The notes under the pieces are model-generated. The model made no database searches and had not been told where the DNA came from. It saw nothing but the letters and a program-made list of their open reading frames with translations. From contig SVMR01000005.1 of NCBI GenBank assembly GCA_015067315.1, positions 1 to 64,000 on the forward strand: a DNA stretch of 64,000 bases, in the 5' to 3' direction. The position numbers and the translations under genes are program-made. Source of the DNA: Oscillospiraceae bacterium (GTDB taxonomy: Bacteria; Bacillota; Clostridia; Oscillospirales; Ruminococcaceae). Positions 1-6,956 of the stretch are shown in pieces (within the stretch, counting starts at the first letter, position 1; every line of letters begins with the position of its first letter).

Positions 1-124
1 TGGTGTCTTTTCTCTGGGAGTTGAGAATGTGGGATTTGAATGCTTTTGCGCGTTTTACTTTACCGTTTTTGGTGAGTTTGAAACGTTTTTTTGCGCCGGA
101 ATGGGTTTTAAGCTTTGCGTTCAT
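1..124 (-). CDS. rpmI: 50S ribosomal protein L35 (partial, cut by window start)
   Basis: The reverse strand from an ATG at 124 reads [16 protein letters not shown] followed by a lysine/arginine-rich stretch ending at the window edge, the characteristic start of ribosomal protein L35. About 41 of roughly 65 residues are present. An AGGAGG Shine-Dalgarno lies just upstream at about 133-138. It sits 50 bp downstream of infC on the same strand, the conserved infC-rpmI-rplT order, so rplT is expected just outside the window. It is probably controlled by the infC leader attenuator. Confidence 0.93.
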   Translation of the reverse strand, partial: MNAKLKTHSGAKKRFKLTKNGKVKRAKAFKSHILNSQRKDT

Positions 125-174
125 TTTGATTTCCTCCTGATATTTGGTTTGCAAAAAGCAATTTTTAAACGAAC

Positions 175-693
175 TTATTTGCCGGATTTGGAGCTGATGA
201 TCATAACCATGCTTCTGCCTTCAAGTTTGGGCATTTTATCGACGGAACCAAATTCTGCGGCGCCTTCGGCAAATCTCTGTACCATTTCGGTGCCGAGTTC
301 CGGATGTGCCATTTCTCTTCCGCGGAAACGGACGGAAACTTTAACTTTGTTGCCGTCTTTAAGGAACTTGATTGCCTGTTTAAGCTTGGTATTAAAGTCG
401 TTGGTATCGATGTTGAGAGAAAGACGAATTTCTTTAACTTCGATAACTTTCTGGTTTTTCTTGGCTTCTTTTTCGCGCTTCATCTGTTCGAATTTATATT
501 TGCCGTAATCCATGATTCTGCAAACATGGGGATTCGCAGTGGGCGCGATTTCAACAAGGTCAAGATTTTTTTCTGCGGCGATTGCAAGGGCATCTTTAAG
601 AGAGATAATGCCGAGCTGTGCGCCGTCGGAATCGATTACGCGGACTTCTTTTTCGTGAATTTCATCATTGATGAGCAGTTCCTGCTTAGCTAT
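175..693 (-). CDS. infC: Translation initiation factor IF-3
   Basis: IF-3 binds the 30S subunit, checks start codon and initiator tRNA, and prevents premature subunit joining. The product of about 172 residues has the normal length, with an N-terminal domain (LLINDEI, then [11 protein letters not shown]) and the linker and C-domain motifs [12 protein letters not shown] and [12 protein letters not shown]. Start choice is unusual. A GGAGGTG Shine-Dalgarno (701-707) is only 1 nt from a TTG (697-699) but exactly 7 nt from an ATA (691-693), giving MAKQELLIN. infC is known in other bacteria for rare AUU-type starts that allow IF-3 autocontrol, so I chose ATA. A conventional gene caller would pick TTG at 699. 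It is first gene of the infC-rpmI operon. Confidence 0.95.
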   Translation of the reverse strand: MAKQELLINDEIHEKEVRVIDSDGAQLGIISLKDALAIAAEKNLDLVEIAPTANPHVCRIMDYGKYKFEQMKREKEAKKNQKVIEVKEIRLSLNIDTNDFNTKLKQAIKFLKDGNKVKVSVRFRGREMAHPELGTEMVQRFAEGAAEFGSVDKMPKLEGRSMVMIISSKSGK

Positions 694-716
694 TGTCAAA
701 CACCTCCAAAATAATT

Positions 717-755
717 AAAAAAAGTGCGGTTACTTACACAAAAGAAGCACCGCAC
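717..755 (-). terminator. Attenuator hairpin in the infC leader
   Basis: On the minus strand GTGCGGT (755-749) pairs with ACCGCAC (730-724), followed at once by seven T residues (723-717), just 18 nt before the infC Shine-Dalgarno. A terminator inside a 5' leader means transcription attenuation. In Bacillus the infC-rpmI-rplT operon is controlled by L20 binding its leader and promoting termination. The same logic is inferred here; the L20-binding fold itself was not modelled. Confidence 0.8.
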
Positions 756-874
756 ACGAACGAAGAAAACCCAAAGGGCGCATTATACCCCCATCGGTTT
801 TTCTCAAATCTTTGCCGTGCCTGATTCGCTGATCGGACGGCGAGAACGGTTCGTTCTGCTTCTTTGTCCTAAAT

Positions 875-903
875 ATTATAACGGCTCGAAAGCCCTTTGT
901 CAA
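875..903 (-). promoter_or_regulatory. infC promoter
   Basis: Perfect consensus sigma-A promoter on the minus strand: TTGACA (903-898), 17-bp spacer, TATAAT (880-875). It leaves a leader of about 175 nt before infC that contains the attenuator hairpin. Confidence 0.88.
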
Positions 904-942
904 GAGGAAAATTCAATTTTTTTGATATTTATGCCATTTTTT

Positions 943-1290
943 AAAAAAGGATTCCGGTCGGGCAAAAGCCTCCCTTGTTAAAGGGAGGTGGCATTTCCGC
1001 AGGAAATGACGGAGGGATTCTTCATTAAAATACCGGTAAATTATAAAAGAATCCCCCAGTCTTTTTTAACCGCAGGCGGTTAAAAAATCCAGCCCCCTTT
1101 GACAAGGGGGCCTATTCGTCCACCGCAAAAATTCAAAAACATAACCACCCTTCCGTCTTTTCCGGCGGCAAGCCTCCGGAAAATCCACCTCCCCTGATAG
1201 GGGAGGCTGAACACAGAATCACCCGGTCACGCACCTGTTCTTAAATGCTTGACAGCCCCTTTTAACAAGTGCGCCTTTTCTGAAAAAATC
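943..1290. repeat. Intergenic palindromic element cluster
   Basis: No gene. A canonical short element (about 966-1110) has an outer hairpin CCTCCCTTGTTAAAGGGAGG, inner hairpin CATTTCC-GCA-GGAAATG (992-1008), core GAGGGATTC, a linker of about 25 bp, then an inverted arm GAATCCCCCAGTC, stem TTTTTTAACCGC/CGGTTAAAAAA and GCCCCCTTTGACAAGGGGGC. Two further partial arms follow at about 1143-1210 and 1215-1280. Confidence 0.85.
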
Positions 1291-1299
1291 CGCGCTCCC

Positions 1300-2073
1300 T
1301 TATAATATAATACCTTTAATAAAGTCCAATCCCGCTTCGGGAAAAACCGCAAGATTTATTGCGGAGGATATTAATTTTGCCGCCCGGCGGATAAGAATAT
1401 CAATATCGTTCGGCGAAACAAAAACCGAATCCGAATGCGAAAGGCGGGTAACGGTGGGCGTTCCTATCGCAATAACCGGAACGCCGAGAGTTTCTTCCGA
1501 AAGAGCGGATTTTCCGCCGCAAAAACCGGAACCGGGCGCAAGTCCGGAATCGGAAAGCTGAACCGACCGGCAGACGTTTCCGATATCCTCCGCCGCAAGG
1601 GAATCGATAAGGATCACCGCGGAAGGCGAAAGTTTTTCGGCGGCAGATTTTATAAGAATCTCCGGTTCGATTCCTGTTCTTCCGGAAACCCCGGGAACAA
1701 GGGAAAAAAGCTTCCGCCCGAAAAATTCTCCGCAAAGAAGGTTTTTTGCCGCAAGAGGACCGAGGGAATCCGCCGTTAAAAATTCGTTGCCGATTCCGAC
1801 CGCAAGAATATCCCCTTTTTCCGGAAGCAGATTTTTAAAGCCGGAAGCCACAGCAAAAACCTCCTCATCAAAATCCTTCGACGGCATTCGGGGAAAATCC
1901 GCCTCGACGGTTATATATTTTCCCTTCGGTTTTCCGAAAAGCCGGGAATCTTCCGCCGTTTCAATAAAAATTTCAAAAATTTCCGTATCTCCGCAAAAAA
2001 ATCTGCGCTTTTTCGAATAATCCGGAAAATTTCTTCCAATTATTTCTTTTGCAAGGTCAGTTTTTGTTGACAT
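1300..2073 (-). CDS. gpr: Germination protease GPR
   Basis: GPR is the spore protease that degrades small acid-soluble DNA-protecting proteins at germination. The 257-residue product carries GIGNEFLTADSLGPL (about 95-110), LVPGVSGRTGIEP, ILIDSLAAED, then PGSG and GVPVIAIGTPTV, the GPR family signature. Asp102 and Asp157 sit where the essential aspartates of characterised GPRs fall. The ATG at 2073 was chosen because AAAGGAGA lies 7 nt upstream; the open frame runs further 5' but without support. It is slightly shorter than Bacillus GPR, mostly in the N-terminal part. It diverges from rpsT. Expression in the forespore is expected but I found no convincing sigma-G site. Confidence 0.9.
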   Translation of the reverse strand: MSTKTDLAKEIIGRNFPDYSKKRRFFCGDTEIFEIFIETAEDSRLFGKPKGKYITVEADFPRMPSKDFDEEVFAVASGFKNLLPEKGDILAVGIGNEFLTADSLGPLAAKNLLCGEFFGRKLFSLVPGVSGRTGIEPEILIKSAAEKLSPSAVILIDSLAAEDIGNVCRSVQLSDSGLAPGSGFCGGKSALSEETLGVPVIAIGTPTVTRLSHSDSVFVSPNDIDILIRRAAKLISSAINLAVFPEAGLDFIKGIIL

Positions 2074-2192
2074 TCGGGTATCTCCTTTGGTATAATAATT
2101 CAGTACCGGTATTTTGCAGACCGTGTTAATGCAAACCCGGCTTATTTTTGTCTGCTCACAAAAAATTTTGTGAAGATAATGGGCAAAAACCC

Positions 2193-2221
2193 TTGACATA
2201 ACGGATATTTTCGTGTAAGAT
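2193..2221 (+). promoter_or_regulatory. rpsT promoter
   Basis: TTGACA (2193-2198), 17-bp spacer and TAAGAT (2216-2221), 45 bp before the rpsT start, directed away from gpr. Confidence 0.82.
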
Positions 2222-2265
2222 GATTATTTGTGAATGTATCCGATAAACGAAGGAGGTGTAGTTAC

Positions 2266-2529
2266 ATGCCGAACATTAAATCTGCAAAAAAGAGAGTTAA
2301 GGTTATCGCAACCAAAACCGCTCGCAACAAAGCAATCAAAACCAACCTTAAAACCAACATCAAAAAAGCTGAAATCGCTTGCGCTAACGGTGCTGAGGAT
2401 AGAGAAGCCGCAATCCGCCTTGCAATCAAAAAAGTTGACCAGGCCGCAGCAAAAGGTATCCTTCATAAAAACACTGCAGCAAGACGCAAATCTGCTCTTG
2501 CAAAAAAGCTCAACGCAGCTAACGTTTGA
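2266..2529 (+). CDS. rpsT: 30S ribosomal protein S20
   Basis: S20 is a primary 16S rRNA-binding protein of the 30S body. The 87-residue product begins MPNIKSAKKRVKV, is rich in Lys/Arg/Ala, and contains the helix KNTAARRKSALAKKLN typical of S20. The ATG at 2266 is set by AGGAGGTG at 2251-2258, 7 nt upstream; an earlier in-frame ATG has no ribosome site. Monocistronic, with its own promoter and terminator. Confidence 0.95.
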   Translation: MPNIKSAKKRVKVIATKTARNKAIKTNLKTNIKKAEIACANGAEDREAAIRLAIKKVDQAAAKGILHKNTAARRKSALAKKLNAANV

Positions 2530-2551
2530 TTTTTGTAAGTCTTTATAAATT

Positions 2552-2588
2552 GACGCCTTCACCGGAAACGGTGGAGGCGTCTTTTTTT
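2552..2588 (+). terminator. rpsT terminator
   Basis: GACGCCTTCACCG (2552-2564), loop GAAA, CGGTGGAGGCGTC (2569-2581), then a run of seven T. Confidence 0.92.
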
Positions 2589-2990
2589 GTTGCCTTCCGG
2601 TCGGGCATTAGCCTTCCCTTGGGGGAAGATGTCACGAAGTGACGGATGAGGGACAAACCCCGTCCAATCTTACATCTGCCGTCGCTATAAGCGGAATCGT
2701 CGTAGGGGCGACCCTTGTGGTCGCCCGCAAAAAAGCAACCCGGAGGGTAGGCTCCCTTGTGCAAAGGAAGCTGGATTTTGCCGAAGGCAAAAGACTGAGG
2801 GATTGTAACCCCGTCCAATTAAAACCAGTCGGCAATCTCGACAGAATCCCCCAGTCACGCGCCTGTTCCTGAATGCGTGACAGCCCCTTTAGGCAAGGGG
2901 GCCTTTTTTTCAAAAATCGGGCGGATAATATCCTCCCCTACAATGTTTCAATAAACCTCTTCGCGTTACGGTACGGAAACCGGTCGGGCA
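2589..2990. repeat. Composite palindromic element block
   Basis: No gene. Modules in order: a GGATGAGG-type arm with inner hairpin GTCAC-GAA-GTGAC (2631-2643); a GTAGGGGCGACC/GGTCGCCC palindrome (about 2702-2730); a TGAGGGATTG-type arm with stem TTTTGCC-GAA-GGCAAAA (about 2775-2791); and an inverted arm GAATCCCCCAGTC ending GCAAGGGGGCCTTTTTTT (about 2843-2910). The last hairpin plus T run can act as a terminator. Confidence 0.83.
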
Positions 2991-3023
2991 TTTGCGCCTA
3001 TTACCACGGAACCTTTATTTTCT

Positions 3024-3377
3024 CTATTTATCCTTCGGCTTGAAGAAAAGCGCAATGATAAAACCGAATATAATCGCCGCGGAAATTCCTCCTGCCGCTG
3101 CGGAAATTCCGCCGGTAAACGCGCCGAGAAAACCTTTTTCCGCAACCGCCGCGCGCACTCCCTTTGCAAGAGTATGCCCGAAACCGGAAAGGGGAACGGT
3201 TGCTCCCGCCCCGGCAAATTCAGCAAGCGGTTCGTAAAAACCGAGAGCCGAAAGGATAACGCCGCCAACAACAAACCCGACAAGAATCCGCGCCGGGGTC
3301 AGTTTCGTTTTATCGATAAAAATCTGCCCCACCATGCAGAGGATTCCGCCGATTATAAACGCTTTAAGGTATTCCAT
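3024..3377 (-). CDS. spoVAE: Stage V sporulation protein AE (SpoVAE/AEb)
   Basis: SpoVA proteins form the inner spore membrane channel that imports dipicolinic acid during sporulation and releases it at germination. The 117-residue product has four to five hydrophobic segments with the family stretches GQIFIDKTKLTPARILV and GAGATVPLSGFGHTLAKGV. It starts 1 nt after the spoVAD stop, so translational coupling is likely. Length is typical. Low-similarity alternatives such as SpoVAC are excluded because that gene is separately present at 5.7 kb. Confidence 0.92.
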   Translation of the reverse strand: MEYLKAFIIGGILCMVGQIFIDKTKLTPARILVGFVVGGVILSALGFYEPLAEFAGAGATVPLSGFGHTLAKGVRAAVAEKGFLGAFTGGISAAAGGISAAIIFGFIIALFFKPKDK

Positions 3378-4400
3378 TCAAAAGATACCCCCTTTTTCGG
3401 AAGAAAAACAGATTAAATGGGCAATTCCGGGGATGGTTTCGCCCTGCTGAACGCTTGTGGGACTCATCAAAGCTCCGGTTGAAAGAGCGAGCACGCTTTT
3501 GAGCACGCCGTCGCGGAGCTTCGGAAGAATATGCCCGCTGAGCACGGAGGCTGAGCATCCGCACCCGGAAGCGCCGGATTCAACCTGCTGTTTTTCCCGG
3601 TCGAAGAGCATAAGACCGCAGTCGTTGTAGTTTCCCCCAAGGGGAAAACCCTCCCTTTCCATAAGTTCGAGCATCAGTTTTGAACCGACGTAACCGAGAT
3701 CGCCGGTGACAATCAAATCGTAATCGGAAGGATCGGTATAGGTGTCCCGGAAAAACTGCGAAAGGGTTGCGGCGGCCGCCGGCGCCATTGCCGCACCCAT
3801 GTTGTTCTGGTCGTTTATCCCGTAATCCTCAACCGTTCCGAAAGTGACCGCCTTGATAAACGGCGAACCTTCACCCTTTGAAACAACTGCCGCGCCTGCT
3901 GCCGTTGCGGTCCATTGGGCGGAAGGCGGGCGCTGTCCGCCGTATTCAAGAGGAAAACGGTATTGCCGTTCTGCGCTGCAAAAATGGGAAGAAGCGACCG
4001 CAAGACAGTTTTTTGCGGCGGAATCCGCAAAAACCGCCGAAAGACCCACAGCTTCCGCAAAAGTTGAGCAGGCTCCGTAAAGCCCGAGATACGGAACTTT
4101 CGAACCCCTTGCGGAAAAAGCGGAAGCAATGCATTGGTTAAGAAGGTCGCCCGCAAAGATGAAATCCATGTCCTTCATGGAAAGCTCCGCCTTTTTAAGC
4201 GCCTTCCAGCAGGCAAGCTCCTGCATTTTGCTTTCCGCCTTTTCCCATGTTTTTTCGCCGAAGCGGGAATCGTCGTCGATTATATCAAAATCCTTGCCAA
4301 GGGGACCTTCCCCCTCTTTTTTTGAACCCACCGCGGCGGAAGCTTTTATTCCGACATCGGAATCTATGATTATCGTTTGTTTTCCGATTTTATGTGCCAA
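3378..4400 (-). CDS. spoVAD: Stage V sporulation protein AD
   Basis: SpoVAD is the thiolase-fold, DPA-binding subunit of the spore SpoVA complex. Signatures are YLGLYGACSTFAEAVG, CSAERQYRFPLEYGGQRPP, TVEDYGINDQNNMGAAMAPAA and TGDLGYVG. The start was set at TTG 4400, with GGGGTG (4406-4411) 5 nt upstream. This gives 340 residues, matching the usual 338-340; the longer open frame to 4514 runs into repeat sequence and is unlikely to be translated. It is directly followed by spoVAE but separated from spoVAC by about 1.3 kb of inserted DNA. A sigma-G-like promoter lies just upstream. Confidence 0.92.
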   Translation of the reverse strand: MAHKIGKQTIIIDSDVGIKASAAVGSKKEGEGPLGKDFDIIDDDSRFGEKTWEKAESKMQELACWKALKKAELSMKDMDFIFAGDLLNQCIASAFSARGSKVPYLGLYGACSTFAEAVGLSAVFADSAAKNCLAVASSHFCSAERQYRFPLEYGGQRPPSAQWTATAAGAAVVSKGEGSPFIKAVTFGTVEDYGINDQNNMGAAMAPAAAATLSQFFRDTYTDPSDYDLIVTGDLGYVGSKLMLELMEREGFPLGGNYNDCGLMLFDREKQQVESGASGCGCSASVLSGHILPKLRDGVLKSVLALSTGALMSPTSVQQGETIPGIAHLICFSSEKGGIF

Positions 4401-4421
4401 AAAATCACCCCGTTTTAAGGG

Positions 4422-4451
4422 TAGTTTTTGCGGAAAATTTTGAAATATGCA
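4422..4451 (-). promoter_or_regulatory. Candidate sigma-G/F-type promoter for spoVAD
   Basis: On the minus strand TGCATA (4451-4446), 17-bp spacer, AAAACTA (4428-4422). This resembles the forespore TGHATA/CATACTA pattern. Its position between the inserted repeats and spoVAD would let spoVAD-AE be expressed apart from spoVAC. Judged by eye, five of seven -10 bases fit. Confidence 0.4.
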
Positions 4452-4479
4452 AAAATTTTCTTTGCCTTCAAAGAGGGCA

Positions 4480-5000
4480 ATAGCCTTCCCTTGGGGGAAG
4501 GTGGCACGCCCCAAGAATAAAGCGTGACGGATGAGGGATTACCAAGAACCCGGAGGGTTGGCTCCCTTGTGCAAAGAGGATTCCCCTATTAGGGGAAATG
4601 TCGTCGAAGACGACAAAAGGGTATTTAGGCTGTCAGCTCTGCTGACTGAGGGATTGTAACCCCGTCCAACTACAAACCGGGCGACCGCAAGGGTCGCCCC
4701 TACATTGTTTCAATAAACCCCCGCTGCGTTTGTTTTTTAGGGGAACGGATTGCCACGCCTTCTGCGAAGGCTCGCAATGACAGACCAATGTCATTCTGAG
4801 CGAAGCGAAGAATCCGTTCCCTTTAAAAGGATTCCCGGAGGGTAGCCTCCATTGTTAAAGGGAGGAGGACTATCGAAGATAGTGGAGGGATTCCTTCTTA
4901 AAATACCGGTAAATTATAAAAGAATCCCCCGGTCTTCTTTAACCGCAAGAGGTTAAAAAATCCAGCCCCCTTTAACAAGGGGGCCTTTTTCAATGACCCG
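4480..5000. repeat. Large composite element block inside the spoVA locus
   Basis: No gene. It contains a GGATGAGG-type arm (about 4486-4537), inner hairpins GTCGTC-GAA-GACGAC (4600-4614) and GTCAGC-TCT-GCTGAC (4632-4646), a GGGCGACC/GGTCGCCC palindrome (about 4680-4700), the module ATTGCcacGCCTTctgcgAAGG (about 4748-4782) with the CATTCTGAGCGAAGCGAAG tag, and a canonical short element (about 4845-4990) with inner stem ACTATC-GAA-GATAGT (4869-4883). Confidence 0.85.
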
Positions 5001-5035
5001 CATCACTTAAAAATTCCAGTGCCGGCGAAAAACTG

Positions 5036-5064
5036 TTGACAACAAAACTTGGCAGTGCTATATT
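5036..5064 (+). promoter_or_regulatory. Promoter of the DUF6442/XRE pair
   Basis: TTGACA (5036-5041), 17-bp spacer, TATATT (5059-5064), followed by an AAGGAGG ribosome site at about 5089-5095. Confidence 0.85.
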
Positions 5065-5103
5065 AAAGATGCAAAGAAAACTTGACAAAAAGGAGGCTGT
5101 TTT

Positions 5104-5433
5104 ATGAATAAAGAAGAAATTTTGCGCAAAAGCCGCGAAGATTTTTCCAAAAAAGACGGAATTTTAAAAGAACATTTTAAGAATACGCGCCCAATATTGA
5201 TTGCCGTTCTGATAGCTGTTTTTTTCCTTTTCTGGCTTGATATAAAATATCTTGGAAGCGACCTTATAGTGGATAGTGTTTCTTTACTTGTTTATACAAT
5301 GATTGCGGCGGACGCGTATTATTGCTACCGTCTTTCGGGAAAGAAAATATGGATTGTTCTTGCAATTTTGGAAACTGTAATCGTTCTTTTGAATGGCTAT
5401 CTTCTTTTTGATACAGTCGCAAATCTTATGTGA
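5104..5433 (+). CDS. Small membrane protein, DUF6442-like
   Basis: A 109-residue protein. A charged N-terminus (MNKEEILRKSREDFSKKDG) is followed by three predicted membrane helices at about 32-49, 57-71 and 83-105. The N-terminal pattern and the partner regulator match a widespread Firmicute family (DUF6442-like) of unknown function; that assignment is from memory. An XRE regulator starts 9 nt after its stop, so the two form a small operon. The pair runs opposite to the spoVA genes it separates, which marks it as an insertion into that locus. Confidence 0.8.
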   Translation: MNKEEILRKSREDFSKKDGILKEHFKNTRPILIAVLIAVFFLFWLDIKYLGSDLIVDSVSLLVYTMIAADAYYCYRLSGKKIWIVLAILETVIVLLNGYLLFDTVANLM

Positions 5434-5442
5434 GGGATAGCC

Positions 5443-5652
5443 ATGAAAGATTCTCTTGTTTTAAAAAACCGAATTAAAGAAACGCGTACCGAACTCGGAT
5501 ATTCCCAGGAACAGCTTGCGGAAATGGTCGGCGTTTCCCGCAACACCATAAGTTCCATCGAAACCGGGCATTTCAGCCCGACCGCAAAACTTGCGCTTAT
5601 CCTTTGCGTTGCGCTCAACAAAAAATTTGAAGATATATTCTATTTTGAATAA
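5443..5652 (+). CDS. XRE-family helix-turn-helix regulator
   Basis: A 69-residue single-domain DNA-binding protein with the HTH core ELGYSQEQLAEMVGVSRNT and ISSIETGHFSPTAKLALIL, ending KKFEDIFYFE. Such short XRE proteins are usually paired with a small membrane protein, as here. It probably regulates its own operon, although no obvious operator was picked out. A strong hairpin terminator follows. Confidence 0.9.
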   Translation: MKDSLVLKNRIKETRTELGYSQEQLAEMVGVSRNTISSIETGHFSPTAKLALILCVALNKKFEDIFYFE

Positions 5653-5661
5653 ACGCAAAAA

Positions 5662-5690
5662 GCGGAGCAGAAACCTGCTCCGCCTTTGTT
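5662..5690. terminator. Bidirectional terminator between the XRE gene and spoVAC
   Basis: GCGGAGCAG (5662-5670), AAAC, CTGCTCCGC (5675-5683). T-rich runs on both strands serve the two converging genes. Confidence 0.85.
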
Positions 5691-5692
5691 TT

Positions 5693-6136
5693 TTAAAACC
5701 AATTCAGAACCCAATAAATTACCCCGTAAACAAAACTTGCAAGAACGCCGTAAACGATAACCGGTCCCGCGATGGTAAAAATCTTCACTCCCAACCCGAG
5801 CACGAAGCCTTCGCTTTTGAATTCCATTGCCGGCGAAACGACGGCGTTTGCGAATCCGGTTATGGGAACAAGGGTGCCTCCGCCGCCGAATTTTGCAATT
5901 TTGTCGTAAACTCCAAAACCCGTGAGCACCGCGGAAACCCCGATAAGAGTAACCGAGCACGCGGTTGAGGCGGAAGGTGTGCTCAACCCCATATCAAGAT
6001 AAAAATTGAGCACGAATTGCCCGAAAGTGCAGATTGCTCCGCCGATGAGGAATGCTCCGGACATATTCCGAAGGCATTTCGTCTTCGGAACAGCCTTTTC
6101 GCCCATTTTTTTATATTCGTCTGATGAAAGGGACAT
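5693..6136 (-). CDS. spoVAC: Stage V sporulation protein AC
   Basis: SpoVAC is the mechanosensitive channel subunit of the SpoVA DPA transporter in the spore inner membrane. The 147-residue product has the family motifs GGAICTFGQ, STACSVTLIGVSAVLTGFGVYD, KFGGGGTLVPITGFANAV and SPAMEFKSEGFVLGLG, with four or five hydrophobic segments. AAGGAG lies about 11 nt before the ATG at 6136. In most spore formers spoVAC is immediately followed by spoVAD; here it ends at a terminator and spoVAD lies 1.3 kb away. The gene also contains five copies of GAGCAC/GTGCTC, discussed in the findings. Confidence 0.93.
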   Translation of the reverse strand: MSLSSDEYKKMGEKAVPKTKCLRNMSGAFLIGGAICTFGQFVLNFYLDMGLSTPSASTACSVTLIGVSAVLTGFGVYDKIAKFGGGGTLVPITGFANAVVSPAMEFKSEGFVLGLGVKIFTIAGPVIVYGVLASFVYGVIYWVLNWF

Positions 6137-6225
6137 TTTTCAAAAAACTCCTTTTTGCTTTTTTGTTTATTGTTCGGAAAAGCGGAAAAAATATTCCTGA
6201 AAAGGAAAAAAGGCGGTGTTTTGAA

Positions 6226-6597
6226 TTGGACAAAAAAGCGGCGGCAAAAACCGGATTTCTTTCAGGAATCCTGAACGGACTTTTCGGTTCCGGCGGCGGA
6301 ATAATCGCCGTTTCGCTTCTGAAAAAAAGCGGAATTGAACAAAAGGAATCCCAGGCAACGGCGCTTTTGCTGATGTTTTTTCTTTCGGCGGTTTCCGTCG
6401 GGATTTATTATTTTGAAGGACGCCTTTCTTTTCCGGATGCGGCGGCATATATTCCCGGCGGAATCCTCGGCGGAATTTCCGCCGCCCTTGTTTTCCGGAA
6501 GATGAATCCGAACCTGCTCCGAAAAATTTTCGGGGGATTCGTCACCTTTTCCGCCGCAAGAATGCTTTGGGGGATTTTGGAAAAATGGATTTTCTGA
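6226..6597 (+). CDS. TauE/SafE family permease, first half-size subunit
   Basis: A 123-residue membrane protein with the TauE/SafE (formerly DUF81) repeat motif GILNGLFGSGGGIIAVSLL, then SQATALLLMFFLSAVS and IPGGILGGISAALVFRKM. Family members of about 250 residues usually contain two such repeats; this is one. TTG at 6226 is preferred because GGCGGTG lies 7 nt upstream. The 3' end overlaps the next gene, which encodes the matching second half, so a heterodimeric exporter is inferred. The substrate, an organosulfonate or other anion, is unknown. Confidence 0.82.
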   Translation: MDKKAAAKTGFLSGILNGLFGSGGGIIAVSLLKKSGIEQKESQATALLLMFFLSAVSVGIYYFEGRLSFPDAAAYIPGGILGGISAALVFRKMNPNLLRKIFGGFVTFSAARMLWGILEKWIF

Positions 6598-6953
6598 TAG
6601 GTTTTCTTGCGGGATTTGCGGGCGGTCTTGGAGTCGGCGGCGGAGGGATTCTTCTGCTCTGCCTTACCGTTTTCGGAAAAACGGACCAGCTTTCCGCCCA
6701 GGGAATAAACCTCCTTTTCTTTCTTCCGGTTGCCGCCGTTTCGCTTTTTATCCATATTAAAAACGGTTTTGTAAATTGGAAAACCGCAATTTTTGCCGCC
6801 TTTTTCGGAATACCCGGAGTATTATTTGGTTCGTATATTGCAGGATGTATTGGAAAAGACCTTCTTCGGGCGCTTTTTGCGGTTTTTTTGCTTGTAATCG
6901 GAATCCGCGAATTGTTCCGGAAACCCGATTCAAAAAAAGATTCTCCCCAATAA
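6585..6953 (+). CDS. TauE/SafE family permease, second half-size subunit
   Basis: A 122-residue membrane protein starting at the ATG at 6585, overlapping the upstream partner by 13 bp. It has its own repeat signature GFAGGLGVGGGGILLLCL and the conserved GIPGVLFGSYIAG, with four helices and a short charged tail. Translation is probably coupled to the first half. Either a split full-length gene or an ancestral dual-subunit arrangement would explain it. A repeat block follows almost immediately after its stop. Confidence 0.82.
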   Translation: MDFLIGFLAGFAGGLGVGGGGILLLCLTVFGKTDQLSAQGINLLFFLPVAAVSLFIHIKNGFVNWKTAIFAAFFGIPGVLFGSYIAGCIGKDLLRALFAVFLLVIGIRELFRKPDSKKDSPQ

Positions 6954-6956
6954 AAA

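Noticed and set aside
724..981. 85-codon plus-strand frame over the infC leader
   Set aside because: It overlaps the infC promoter and attenuator, has no ribosome site and encodes a basic low-complexity peptide.
2074..2160. Sigma-G promoter for gpr
   Set aside because: TGCATT is present, but no -10 box with acceptable sequence and spacing was found, so it was not listed.
2589..2990. Possible CRISPR array in repeat-rich gaps
   Set aside because: The repeats are palindromic modules of different types in irregular order, without equal spacers, and there are no cas genes.
4401..4514. N-terminal extension of SpoVAD to 4514
   Set aside because: It enters repeat sequence and would exceed the family length; TTG 4400 with GGGGTG gives the standard 340 residues.
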